IMG/VR virus record: IMGVR_UViG_3300020451_002774
Coordinates: 1 to 35,626 of that record
Source of the DNA: a virus
DNA: 35,626 nucleotides
Direction: 5' to 3' (one strand)
The position numbers and the translations under genes were made by a program. Shown piece after piece: positions 14,392-22,117 of the stretch. Below the pieces are notes generated by a model that had not been told where the DNA came from, ran no database searches, and saw nothing but the letters and a program-made list of their open reading frames with translations. Every line of letters begins with the position of its first letter. Positions within the stretch are counted from its first letter, which is position 1.

Positions 14392-14625
14392 ATGGTTTCG
14401 ACTGACGAACGACTGACGCTGGAAACCCGGCTCGGCGAGGCGAAGCTTGCGCTTCACAGGCTGGAGATCGGGCAGAGCGCGGTGACGCTTTCCTATGACG
14501 GCGAGAGCGTCACCTACAGCGGCGCCGACCGGGGATCGCTTCGGGCCTATATCCGCGATCTCGAAACGAATCTCGGGCTTCGCCGGTCGTCCCGTCCGCG
14601 CGGCCGGGGAGTGAGCTTCGGATGA
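14392..14625 (+). CDS. gpW-like head-tail joining protein
   Basis: A 77-residue protein with the size and layout of lambda gpW: an N-terminal helix rich in Leu and Ala (LETRLGEAKLALHRLEIG), a beta hairpin (AVTLSYDGESVTYSG), a second helix (LRAYIRDLETNLG) and a basic tail. gpW binds the portal after DNA is packed and forms the platform for FII and the tail. The position between the large terminase and portal genes is the same as in lambda. The stop overlaps the portal start (ATGA). Confidence 0.85.
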   Translation: MVSTDERLTLETRLGEAKLALHRLEIGQSAVTLSYDGESVTYSGADRGSLRAYIRDLETNLGLRRSSRPRGRGVSFG

Positions 14626-16379
14626 CAGTGGAAATCCTCGGACCAGACAGCAGGCCGCTTTCCGCCAATGTGCGCAACGCCGCCCGCCTGCAGGCTGCCC
14701 GCAACCGGCAAATGACCGCGACAGTGTCGGGCGAGGCCGTGACGCGGGCAGCCTATCAGGGCGCATCCTACAATCACCCGAGCTTTGCCGGCTGGCATGC
14801 CGGCAATTACTCCGGCCAGTCGGCGCTGTCGGCGTCGCGTTCGACGCTGGTCGATCGCCTCAACGATGTGGCGCGCAATGACGGCTGGGGTGCGGCCGGC
14901 ACATCGCGGCTTGTCGACAACATCATCGGCGCCGGCTGGAAGCTGGCTGCCCGGCCGAACCACACAACGCTCAATCTCACCTTCGACCAGGCCGAAGAGA
15001 TCGCCACCAAAATTGAAGGGCTGTGGCGCGACTACACCCAGGATGTCGATATGTGGTGCGATGCCGAGCGCACCAAGAACATGGCCGGGATCCTCGGCCT
15101 TGCCGCTCGTAATCGCTTTGGACCGGAGGGCGAGGCCTTTGGCGTGATCGTCTGGCAGGAAGATGCGCCGCTGTTTTCGACGGCGGTGCATCTGATCGAC
15201 CCGGCCCGGTGCTCGAACCCGAAGGGCAGGCTAGACAGCGAGTATCTGCGCGATGGTGTCGCGATTGACGATTACGGTGCGCCGGTCGGCTATCATTTTC
15301 GCAAGAGCCACCCAGGCGATGTCTATGCCGGCAACACTAAACTCTGGTCATGGGAATATGTCAGCCGGTCGACCGAATGGGGCCGGCCGGTCGTGGTTCA
15401 TGCCTTCGATCCGAAGCGACCGGGCATGACGCGGGGGGCTTCCGACTGGGCGCCGATCATGCGCTCCATCAAGCAATCCACGGATTACGAGGATTTTGAA
15501 AGTCAGGCCGCGATGCTGAATGCGATCATGGCCGCCTTCATCGAAACCCCGTTCGATCCGGAAGAGATGATGGCAGCGCTCGACGCCGATGGCGGCGAGG
15601 GAGCGCTGGGCAGAATCTATGGCGAGATGTCGGAAGCCCAGAAGGCCTATTATGGCGCAGCCCCGATCAACCTTCCCGGTGTCCGCATCAACACGCTGCT
15701 GCCGGGCGAGAAGGCTGAGCTGACCAAGCCAGAGCATCCGAACGCCAACTTCGAGGTGTTCGTCAACGCGGCACTGCGAAAGATCGCGTCTGCCGTCGGG
15801 CTCACCTATGAGCAGCTCACGATGGACTGGAGCCAGGTGAACTATTCGTCGGCGCGTGCGGCGCTTCTAGAGATTTGGCGCGGCTTCACCGCCAAGAAGA
15901 GCAGCTTTGCCGCTCAGTTCATGGCGCCGATCTATCGCGCCTGGCTTGAAGAGATATTTGACCGTGGCCTGATCGAACTGCCGGCGGGTGCCGTCTCCTT
16001 CGAGGAAAACCCGGCGGCATGGTGTCATGCCGACTGGATCGGGCCCGGGCGGGGCTGGATCGATCCGCTGCGGGAAGCACAGGCGGCTGGCGAACGGCTC
16101 GACCGCAAACTGACGACGCTCCAGCAGGAATCGGCAGAGCAGGGCAGGGACTGGAAGATGGATGCCGACCAGCTTGCCCGCGAGGCCCGTTACTATCGCA
16201 GCCTCGGCCTGAAGCACCCGGCGGAAATGGAAAGCGACATGACCGGCCGCAATGGCGGTCCGCCGCTCGATGAGGCTGATCAGGACAGCGAGATCGAAGA
16301 CAGCGTCAACGGCCGGAACAGTGCCCGTTCCGCGCGGCGCCATCCGCTGGGTATCCCCTCGGTCGGCAGGAAAGGCTGA
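14622..16379 (+). CDS. Portal protein (lambda gpB family)
   Basis: A 585-residue portal of the lambda gpB family, which forms a dodecameric channel at one capsid vertex for DNA entry and exit and nucleates prohead assembly. Characteristic are an early RNAARLQAARNRQMTATV region, a later HLIDPARCSNPKGRLDSEY, the typical VSRSTEWGRPVVVHAF segment, and a long helix-rich stem (about 280-420, for example EQLTMDWSQVNYSSARAALL). Length is in the family range. The final 50 residues are polar and variable. It starts in an ATGA overlap with the gpW-like gene. The S49 protease gene follows four bases after its stop. Confidence 0.96.
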   Translation: MTVEILGPDSRPLSANVRNAARLQAARNRQMTATVSGEAVTRAAYQGASYNHPSFAGWHAGNYSGQSALSASRSTLVDRLNDVARNDGWGAAGTSRLVDNIIGAGWKLAARPNHTTLNLTFDQAEEIATKIEGLWRDYTQDVDMWCDAERTKNMAGILGLAARNRFGPEGEAFGVIVWQEDAPLFSTAVHLIDPARCSNPKGRLDSEYLRDGVAIDDYGAPVGYHFRKSHPGDVYAGNTKLWSWEYVSRSTEWGRPVVVHAFDPKRPGMTRGASDWAPIMRSIKQSTDYEDFESQAAMLNAIMAAFIETPFDPEEMMAALDADGGEGALGRIYGEMSEAQKAYYGAAPINLPGVRINTLLPGEKAELTKPEHPNANFEVFVNAALRKIASAVGLTYEQLTMDWSQVNYSSARAALLEIWRGFTAKKSSFAAQFMAPIYRAWLEEIFDRGLIELPAGAVSFEENPAAWCHADWIGPGRGWIDPLREAQAAGERLDRKLTTLQQESAEQGRDWKMDADQLAREARYYRSLGLKHPAEMESDMTGRNGGPPLDEADQDSEIEDSVNGRNSARSARRHPLGIPSVGRKG

Positions 16380-16383
16380 ACCC

Positions 16384-17268
16384 ATGAACTATCCCGAAAT
16401 CGCCAGCCGCATGTTCAACACGCCGCTGATGCTGCAGCCGGCCAAGGCCGACACGATTGCCCGGGCCTTTGCCCCGCGTGTCCTCGGCCTGCCGGAGGCG
16501 GACGCAGGCCAAATGGGCCTGATCGGCGAGCAGCTTCGCGATGATGCCGACATGTGGGGCGAGAAGACCTATTGCGGTGTCCATCGTCCGATGGAAGGCA
16601 TCGGCCTGATCGAGATCGAGGGCTCGCTCGTCAACAAAGGCCGGTGGATCGGCAAGTCCTGCGGCATGACCTCCTATGAGGGGATCGGCATTCAAGCCGA
16701 TGACTGCCGCGAGGATGACAGCATCAAGGGCGCGGTCATCGAGGTCGACAGCTTTGGCGGCGAGGTTACCGGCGCCTTCGACTGTGCGGAAAAGATCTTC
16801 GAGCTGTCGCAGGTGAAACCGACCATTGCGGTTCTGACTGATCACGCCTGTTCGGCCGGCTATCTTCTGGCCGCCGCCGCCCGTCAGATCGTGCTGCCGT
16901 CCACCGGCCTTTGCGGCTCGATCGGCGTGGTCTCGGTTCATGTCGATGTCAGCGGCTGGCTGAAGAAGGAGGGGCTGAGTGTCACGATCCTCAAGGCCGG
17001 CGAGTACAAGGCCGATCTGAACCCATACGAAGCCATTCCGGCGGATGTGCTGACGCGAGAGCTTGCCGAATTGGAAGAGCTGCGCGTCGAATTTGCCGAA
17101 ACGGTCGCCCGGTACCGCGCCGGGCGGCTTTCGAAAGACCAGGCGCTTGCCACCGAGGCGGGTGTTTATCGCGGTGCAAAGGCGGTCTCGGCAGGGCTTG
17201 CCGACGCCGTCGCCCGTCCTTCGCAGGTGCTTGCCGCCTTCGGGACCGAACTAGGCCGTTCGGCCTGA
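16384..17268 (+). CDS. S49-family prohead protease (lambda gpC-like)
   Basis: A 294-residue serine protease of the S49 (SppA) type that matures the prohead. The catalytic Ser is S157 in DHACSAGYLLAAAA and the Lys is K209 in GEYKADLNPYE, with a GSIGVVSVHVDVS strand between. The start at ATG 16384 has AGGAAAGG upstream. In lambda the scaffold is encoded in the 3' part of gpC; here the scaffold-like protein is a separate downstream gene, and the protease ends soon after its catalytic core. Its substrates should be the scaffold and portal. Intact active-site residues. Confidence 0.93.
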   Translation: MNYPEIASRMFNTPLMLQPAKADTIARAFAPRVLGLPEADAGQMGLIGEQLRDDADMWGEKTYCGVHRPMEGIGLIEIEGSLVNKGRWIGKSCGMTSYEGIGIQADDCREDDSIKGAVIEVDSFGGEVTGAFDCAEKIFELSQVKPTIAVLTDHACSAGYLLAAAARQIVLPSTGLCGSIGVVSVHVDVSGWLKKEGLSVTILKAGEYKADLNPYEAIPADVLTRELAELEELRVEFAETVARYRAGRLSKDQALATEAGVYRGAKAVSAGLADAVARPSQVLAAFGTELGRSA

Positions 17269-17293
17269 ACCATCAACGACAAAGGAAATCGAT

Positions 17294-17839
17294 ATGTCGA
17301 ATGTCACGCGCGGCCTGTCCGCGAGCGTGCTCGCCGCCATGCGCGGCGGCAGGGGCGGAAACCGGATGGAAGACAATCCGGAGAAGGAAACCCCGCCGGA
17401 AGTGCTCGAAGAAGAGAACCGGGATCCGGATGCCGAGGGCGACGATCCCGAGCCCGAAGCGGAAGGCGAGGGCGCGCCCGGCGATGATCCCGAGGGCGAT
17501 GACGAAAAGCCGGTTTCGGCGAAGGCATCTGCCCGTGCCGATGAACGCTCCCGGATCCAGGCGATCCTGACGCATCCCAAGGCCTCGGCCAATGCCGAGC
17601 TTGCCAACCATCTGGCGTTCAACACTGCCTATTCGGCGAAGGAGGCGAGCGCCATCCTCAATGCCTCGACGCCGTCGGCTTCGGCCGGCGGCAATCGTCT
17701 TGCCGGTCGCATGGCGGGCAAAACCCCGAAGCTCGGCGCCGGCGGAGCGCCGTCTGCCACCTCGGAACGAAAATCGCTGCTGGCGGCTGTCGGCGGTGCC
17801 ATCAATGCGCGGCATGGTCGCCGCAACACCGGAGAATGA
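17294..17839 (+). CDS. Putative scaffold protein
   Basis: A 181-residue protein. Residues about 30-75 are strongly acidic (long Asp/Glu/Pro run), typical of disordered scaffold regions, and are followed by a helix (ARADERSRIQAILTHPKA, then a NAELANHLAFNTAYSAKEA segment) like the C-terminal extension of phage S49 proteases. The last 40 residues are Gly/Ala/Arg-rich. AAAGGAAA precedes ATG 17294. Lying between the protease and the decoration protein, it is the best candidate for the internal scaffold, equivalent to lambda Nu3. The exact family is not certain. Confidence 0.7.
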   Translation: MSNVTRGLSASVLAAMRGGRGGNRMEDNPEKETPPEVLEEENRDPDAEGDDPEPEAEGEGAPGDDPEGDDEKPVSAKASARADERSRIQAILTHPKASANAELANHLAFNTAYSAKEASAILNASTPSASAGGNRLAGRMAGKTPKLGAGGAPSATSERKSLLAAVGGAINARHGRRNTGE

Positions 17840-17843
17840 TCCC

Positions 17844-18200
17844 ATGGAAACGGCAAGCTTTGCCCCCAATGACCTGATCGTCGGCGACGTCCAGGTCGTC
17901 ACCCGTACCGTCACCATTGCCAGTGGTCAGGAACTGAAGCGCGGCGCAGTGCTGGGCGAGATCGCAGCGAGCGGAAAGCACACGCTGTCACTCGTAGCGG
18001 CCGGTAACGGCTCGGAAGATCCCGACTGCATTCTGGCCTTTGATGTCGACGCGTCCGGCGGTGATGTCGAGGCACAGGCGTACTTCGGTGCGGCCGTCGA
18101 CGCCTCGAAGCTCACCCTCGGCGCCGGTCATGACGCCGCAAGCGTCGAGCAGGCCTTCCGCCGGAAGGGTGCCGCGCTGTTCGTGCGCACGCTCGACTGA
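17844..18200 (+). CDS. Head decoration protein (gpD-like)
   Basis: A 118-residue beta-rich protein resembling lambda gpD, which binds the trimer axes of the expanded capsid and stabilises the packaged head. Features are an N-terminal flexible stretch, then TVTIASGQELKRGAVLGEI, a KHTLSLVAAGNGSEDPDC segment, and YFGAAVDASKLTLGAG before a short basic C-terminus. It starts at ATG 17844, four bases after the scaffold stop, with GGAG upstream, and lies directly before the major capsid gene as in lambda. The size matches the family (about 110). Confidence 0.88.
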   Translation: METASFAPNDLIVGDVQVVTRTVTIASGQELKRGAVLGEIAASGKHTLSLVAAGNGSEDPDCILAFDVDASGGDVEAQAYFGAAVDASKLTLGAGHDAASVEQAFRRKGAALFVRTLD

Positions 18201-18241
18201 ACCTCTTCCGCAGTCCCGGAACATCACAGGAAATCAATACT

Positions 18242-19273
18242 ATGAGTGATCTTCTTCTCAATACGGCGGAACTGGTCACGGTTCTGCCGCCGCGCGACCG
18301 GCCTGAGGCCTTTCTGCGCAATCGCTACTTCGCCACCACGGTTCTCTCGGAGCAGGAAGAAATCGTCTTCGACCGGATCCTGCCGGATCGCGAGCTTGCC
18401 CCCTTCGTCCATCCGGATGTGCCGGGCAAGGATGCCGCCAATCGCGGCTTCCAGGCCACCAGTCTGAAGCCCGCCTATCTGAAGCCGCAGAACACATTGC
18501 GGCCTTCCGGCAATCTGATCCGCATGCCGGGTGAGAATATCGGTGGTGCGGTCTCACCCGAACAGCGCTATGCCTACAACATCGCCCAGATCATCGATGA
18601 TCAGGACATGCGCATCACGCGCCGCGAGGAGCACATGTGCTCGGAAATCCTGCGCACCGGGCAGGTCGTGGTCGAAGGTGAGAACTATCCGACCCAGACG
18701 GTCAATTACCAGCGGGCGACCGAGCTCACCATCGCGCTGTCGGGTGCTGCCCGCTGGGGCGAGAGCGGTGTGGACCCCTATGACGATGTCGAGGACTGGA
18801 TCGCGCTTCTTGCCAATACTGACGGCTTTACAGCGCGTGAGGTGACACTGGGGCCGGGTGCGGCAACGCTGCTGAAGCGGTCCGAGCGTTTCCAGAAGAT
18901 GCTGGATAATCGCCGTCAAGCTTCGGGCTCGATGGAGTTCGGTCCGGTGTCGACAGGTGCCGAGGGCAAATACTCGGCCGTACTCGGTCAGATCGGCGAG
19001 ATCACCTTCATCCAGTATTCGCAGGGCTACACGGTCGGCGGCGTGAAAAGCAACTTCTGGCCGACCTTCGGCGTCGGCGTTCTCGATCCGCAGGGTTTTA
19101 TGGGCCACTTCGGTTATGGCGCCATTCTGGACGATCAGGCGCTGGTGCCGATGGAGCGGTTCCCGGACATGTGGCGGGAGAAGAACCCCTCGCGCACGAT
19201 CATCCAGACGCAGGCCGCGCCACTGCCGATTGCGCCGGAGCCGAACGCCAGCCTGTTTGCGCTCGTTCGCTGA
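18242..19273 (+). CDS. Major capsid protein (lambda gpE family)
   Basis: A 343-residue protein of the lambda E family (HK97 fold). Family signs are the N-terminal arm with FLRNRYFATTVLSEQEEIVF, a FVHPDVPGKDAANRGFQATS segment, the LKPQNTLRPSGNLIRMPGEN loop, and later YDDVEDWIALLANTDGFTA with a C-terminal fold ending near YGAILDDQALVPMERFPDMW. It forms the icosahedral shell. The ATG is preceded by AGGAAATC at good spacing. The length agrees with the lambda protein (341). A very strong hairpin lies just downstream. Confidence 0.96.
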   Translation: MSDLLLNTAELVTVLPPRDRPEAFLRNRYFATTVLSEQEEIVFDRILPDRELAPFVHPDVPGKDAANRGFQATSLKPAYLKPQNTLRPSGNLIRMPGENIGGAVSPEQRYAYNIAQIIDDQDMRITRREEHMCSEILRTGQVVVEGENYPTQTVNYQRATELTIALSGAARWGESGVDPYDDVEDWIALLANTDGFTAREVTLGPGAATLLKRSERFQKMLDNRRQASGSMEFGPVSTGAEGKYSAVLGQIGEITFIQYSQGYTVGGVKSNFWPTFGVGVLDPQGFMGHFGYGAILDDQALVPMERFPDMWREKNPSRTIIQTQAAPLPIAPEPNASLFALVR

Positions 19274-19281
19274 TACGGGCC

Positions 19282-19302
19282 GGGCGGGTATCGAGCCCGC
19301 CC
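19282..19302 (+). other. Stem-loop after the major capsid gene
   Basis: GGGCGGG (19282-19288) pairs perfectly with CCCGCCC (19296-19302) across a seven-base loop, nine bases after the capsid stop. There is no T-tract, so it is unlikely to be a normal terminator. It could protect the capsid mRNA 3' end or act as a partial attenuator that sets high capsid and lower tail expression. This is inference from position. Confidence 0.5.
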
Positions 19303-19334
19303 CACATAAACAGGAAGAAACAAGAGCGATAACA

Positions 19335-19778
19335 ATGGCTAATACACGAAAGTTCAACACGACGGTGAGGATCGGCACCAAAACCTATGCGCCCGGCGAG
19401 GATGTGCCGCTGTCAAAAAACGGTCTCAGCGAGGCCGATGCCGACAACCTCGAACAGGTGTTCGGCAAATGGCGAAAATCCGCCGATGCCACGGCTGATA
19501 AGCGGGTAGCGGCGCTCACGGAAGAGCGTGACGAGCTCGCCGACCGGGTCGAGGCCCTAACGAAGGAACGCGATGTGCTGGTCGCCAAAACCGATGGTGG
19601 AAAGCCGGTGACGGATCTGAAGGCGGATATTGCCGCGCTCAAGGTCGAGCTGAAGGAGGTCACCGAGGATCGCGACCAGCTCGCCGAGGACAATGCCACG
19701 CTGGCCGACGAGCTGAAGAAACTTCAGGCTGCCGCTGAGGATGATGTCGGCGACGACGAGGACAAGGACAAGGCATGA
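19335..19778 (+). CDS. Coiled-coil head protein in the FI position
   Basis: A 147-residue protein. A short beta-type N-terminus (FNTTVRIGTKTYAPGEDVPL) is followed by a long coiled coil (about 55-135) with repeated ALTEERDELADRVEALTKERD-like heptads and an acidic Asp/Glu/Lys tail. Its place, after the capsid gene and before the FII-like gene, is that of lambda gpFI, which helps the terminase engage the prohead; no sequence similarity to gpFI is evident. It overlaps the FII-like start (ATGA). The coiled coil might instead help head-tail joining. The frame is well supported by a proper start and stop pattern. Confidence 0.65.
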   Translation: MANTRKFNTTVRIGTKTYAPGEDVPLSKNGLSEADADNLEQVFGKWRKSADATADKRVAALTEERDELADRVEALTKERDVLVAKTDGGKPVTDLKADIAALKVELKEVTEDRDQLAEDNATLADELKKLQAAAEDDVGDDEDKDKA

Positions 19779-20110
19779 AGATCGAACGGCCGGCGATCTT
19801 TGCCGGAATGGGCGATGCCTTCGCCGGCACGTTCGGGAATGTCGACTGCCGCTTCACCATTGGCGGCGTCCAACGCTCCGACTCGGTTCGCGGCATTCTG
19901 CGGCAGAAGCGTGAGCTGGAGCTTGGCGACGCATTCGGCCGGCAGGATGTCGAGGCAGTCACCCATGTGCTCTCGGTCCCGGCGACGGGGCTGGATGATC
20001 TCGAAAGTGAACGGGATACCGTCATCATCGACCGCACGACCTACGGGATCCGGAACCTAACCGATGACGGGCGGGCGATGCTGAACCTCTGGCTAAAAGG
20101 CGATATCTGA
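19775..20110 (+). CDS. Head-tail joining protein (gpFII-like)
   Basis: A 111-residue protein of the gpFII/Phage_attach type, which binds the gpW-portal platform and forms the surface to which the tail joins. Family features are a compact beta-fold with TFGNVDCRFTIGGVQRSDSV, a central VTHVLSVPATGLDDL and the closing RTTYGIRNLTDDGRAMLNLW. The length agrees with lambda FII (117). The start overlaps the previous stop (ATGA), and its stop overlaps the tail-terminator start. Confidence 0.8.
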   Translation: MKIERPAIFAGMGDAFAGTFGNVDCRFTIGGVQRSDSVRGILRQKRELELGDAFGRQDVEAVTHVLSVPATGLDDLESERDTVIIDRTTYGIRNLTDDGRAMLNLWLKGDI

Positions 20111-20574
20111 TGGCCCACCTTCGCACCCGGATATTCGATGCGATCCTCGCACGCCTGTCCGCCATTCCGGAATTTTCCGGTGAGGGCAAGGTCAAGCGGG
20201 CGCGCACCAGTGCGATCCGGGAAAGCCTGCTGCCGGCGCTGACTGCGACATGGGCGGAGCATCAGGAAACTGCCGAGGTTCGCCCATGCGCTGGGCCGAA
20301 TGGTGAAGTCGGCTATGACCGGCGCTTGCCGATCGATGTGATTGCCCACTTCCAGGCGGAAGAGCCGGATATCGAGTTCGATCGCATTGCCGTGCTGGTG
20401 GAAACAGCGCTCGGCAGCGCGATCAAACTCGACGGGCTGGTCGTAGAGTTGACGCTGTCGGAAACCCGCAGCTTTGTCGACAGGTCGACCGGTGTTGCGC
20501 TTGGAGTTGGGTCACTGACGTTTGTCGGTGACTACAAGACGGTGGCGACGGATCCAGAGTTCGAAGCCTCGTGA
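20110..20574 (+). CDS. Tail terminator protein (gpU-like)
   Basis: A 154-residue protein of the siphovirus tail-terminator kind (gpU-like), which caps the finished tail tube and fixes tail length. The pattern is a short N-terminal helix (HLRTRIFDAILARLSAI), a strand-rich core (LPIDVIAHFQAEEPDIEFDR, then helix VLVETALG) and closing strands (VVELTLSETRSFVDRS). It is placed right after the FII-like gene, the lambda order minus gpZ. Its start overlaps the previous stop (TGATG). Rightward gene order is then interrupted by two reverse-strand cargo genes before tail genes resume at 22118. Confidence 0.75.
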   Translation: MAHLRTRIFDAILARLSAIPEFSGEGKVKRARTSAIRESLLPALTATWAEHQETAEVRPCAGPNGEVGYDRRLPIDVIAHFQAEEPDIEFDRIAVLVETALGSAIKLDGLVVELTLSETRSFVDRSTGVALGVGSLTFVGDYKTVATDPEFEAS

Positions 20575-20590
20575 TGCACGTCTGGCAGAT

Positions 20591-20995
20591 TCAAGTCGGT
20601 TGCTCCACGGTTTCTACGGTCAAGCGGCACGCGCGGCCATCTCGCGTTTCCCAATCGATCGATTGTCCCGTTGAAAGGCCGATCAATGCGGCTCCGATCG
20701 GGGTGAGGATCGAAATCTTGCCGTCGGCAATATCAGCGTTTCCTGGGTATACCAGAGTGACCTGTCGGTCCTCTCCAAGGTCCGTCGTGAAGCGCACAGA
20801 AGAACCCATGCGGACAGCATTTTTCGAAACTTTTTCATCCTTGACGATTCGGGCGCGTTCAAGCTCGATAAGGATTGATTCCGCGACTTCGGAATTGCGA
20901 TTAGCGGATTGCTCCGCCAGCAGCGACAGCCGCTTGTGATCTGTTTCGGTCAGAACAATCGCGGGCTTTCGCAGTTTCTTTTTCTTGGTAAGCAC
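20591..20995 (-). CDS. rnk: Rnk-like regulator binding RNA polymerase, reverse-strand cargo
   Basis: A 134-residue protein with the Rnk/GreA-GreB C-terminal fold. The N-terminal helices (TETDHKRLSLLAEQSANRN, about 16-50) are followed by the Gre-type core: VRMGSSVRFTTDLG (61-74), VTLVYPGNADIADGKISI and LTPIGAALIGLSTGQSIDW. Rnk enters the secondary channel of RNA polymerase and competes with Gre factors, and it regulates nucleoside diphosphate kinase levels in Escherichia coli and Pseudomonas. A GTG start is supported by AAGGAG eight bases upstream. The basic lead (KKKKLRK) is unusual. It stands on the opposite strand inside the tail-gene block and ends 16 bases from the tail-terminator stop. 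It is a rare phage cargo. Confidence 0.85.
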   Translation of the reverse strand: MLTKKKKLRKPAIVLTETDHKRLSLLAEQSANRNSEVAESILIELERARIVKDEKVSKNAVRMGSSVRFTTDLGEDRQVTLVYPGNADIADGKISILTPIGAALIGLSTGQSIDWETRDGRACRLTVETVEQPT

Positions 20996-21354
20996 AGTTT
21001 TATCTCCTTGCCGCAGCCGTCAGCACACAGGGTCGCAAGACTGGGCGATATCTCGATTTTAGGGATCTGATGTCGCTGGATTGGCGGCATTCCACGCGCC
21101 AGATGGCAAGTGCCATTGCCCCGCGGCCGGGGCGCGACGCAACCAGGCCGGGGGTTATTTGCCTGCGATAAGGCAAACCCGTCGAGTGAGGAGATTGAGG
21201 CTCATGACTGTCATAAGAAGTGATGTGTCTCGGAAGCGCCTATGAGTCAAGCGACCTGACCTGTGGAATGGTGGGTCGAAGCGACTGGCTGTGTACCGGG
21301 CTTGACCCTCGCAGACAAAGAAATTTGAAGGATGTCGCGGTCAAATTAACTTGC
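20996..21354. other. 359-base gap between cargo genes: leader region with hairpins, no gene
   Basis: I see no convincing gene here on either strand. Structures seen are a perfect 14-bp dyad ATGGCA-AG-TGCCAT (21103-21116), a GC-rich hairpin GCCCCG-CGGC-CGGGGC (21118-21133), and TTTGCCT-GCGATA-AGGCAAA (21158-21177) extendable by GGG/CCC on the minus strand. TAAAAT (minus strand, 21056-21061) might be a -10 for the Rnk-like gene but has no good -35. The segment is the untranslated leader of the Rnk-like gene and the space after the membrane-protein gene. It may be a junction of separate insertions. Confidence 0.5.
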
Positions 21355-21924
21355 TCAGTCCAGCGCTCTGTATCGCACGGTAATCCAGATAATATTCCCT
21401 GCAAGCCAGATCAAACCCAGCCACATCAGCTTCCTGCTGTTTTCAGTTCTCATCGCGATCAAGGCGATCAGTGTTCCGGCTGCGAGCCGGACGCCGTACC
21501 AAATGCCCAGAGACGTGAGGTGGTCCCGACCTTTGATAAGCGTGTCGATCAGGTCGAACGCGAAAGAGGCCGCAAACAGGGCAAAAAAAGCATACCTGCG
21601 GCGAATAAAAAAATCCTCTCGATCAGCATTCGTCTGAATGTGGTCGGGATAGAGCAAGGTCGACATCAGGAAAAACAACGAGGCGTACGACAGGACAAAT
21701 ATGTAAATCCAGAAGTTCCATTGACTGATGAAGCGAAGAGCGAATTCCCACCACCAGAAGTGAACGGCGCCGAAAAGAAGAACCAGCGACCAGACAATCT
21801 GGGCAGGCATGCCGGCGGTTTTGTCCGGTTCCTGCAATCGTCGGGACAGACCTGAAAGCACCCGTGTGATCGCTAGCCCCAAAATGAGGCTGACCAGTAT
21901 CCGCAGATGTCCGTATGCATCCAT
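21355..21924 (-). CDS. Multi-pass membrane protein, reverse-strand cargo
   Basis: A 189-residue integral membrane protein, with about five hydrophobic segments visible: LVSLILGLAITRVLSG, IVWSLVLLFGAVHFWWWEF, FWIYIFVLSYASLFFLMST, YAFFALFAASFAFDLI and the last pair near LAAGTLIALIAMRT and LIWLAGNIIWITV. ATG 21924 is preferred over ATG 21939 and longer starts because GGAAGG precedes it by about eight bases. It resembles a conserved family of unknown function in alphaproteobacteria and their prophages (HFWWWEFALR and DTLIKG are recalled landmarks). It is read against the tail operon from its own promoter, as expected for a lysogen-expressed gene, perhaps for exclusion. Confidence 0.75.
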   Translation of the reverse strand: MDAYGHLRILVSLILGLAITRVLSGLSRRLQEPDKTAGMPAQIVWSLVLLFGAVHFWWWEFALRFISQWNFWIYIFVLSYASLFFLMSTLLYPDHIQTNADREDFFIRRRYAFFALFAASFAFDLIDTLIKGRDHLTSLGIWYGVRLAAGTLIALIAMRTENSRKLMWLGLIWLAGNIIWITVRYRALD

Positions 21925-21966
21925 GTCCGATCCTTCCATCACGCTTCGGTATCTGTCGGCAGAAGA

Positions 21967-21996
21967 AGCATAGCCAGCTGAAACAGTGCCTGCCAA
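21967..21996 (-). promoter_or_regulatory. sigma70-like promoter of the membrane-protein gene
   Basis: On the minus strand TTGGCA (21991-21996) and TATGCT (21967-21972), 18 bp apart, form a good sigma70-type promoter. Transcription would start about 35 bases before the ATG at 21924, upstream of its GGAAGG ribosome binding site. This supports expression independent of the rightward late transcript. Confidence 0.55.
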
Positions 21997-22117
21997 GGCC
22001 GCTCCGGTCCGGATGGGCGCCTCCTATGGGCCACGTCCGTCGGCACGAGCAGACAACGTAGATCCCGCCGGTCATGAAATGTCGACCGAACGGAATGGCA
22101 AACACGGAGTTATTTTC

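Noticed and set aside
21103-21116. ATGGCA-AG-TGCCAT dyad as a distant CI operator
   Set aside because: Half-sites agree with the immunity operators but the spacing is three bases shorter, so the same protein would not fit.
21220-21855. 211-codon rightward frame opposite the membrane-protein gene
   Set aside because: Hydrophilic, Lys/Arg/Gln-rich shadow; the other strand encodes a coherent multi-pass protein with promoter and ribosome binding site.
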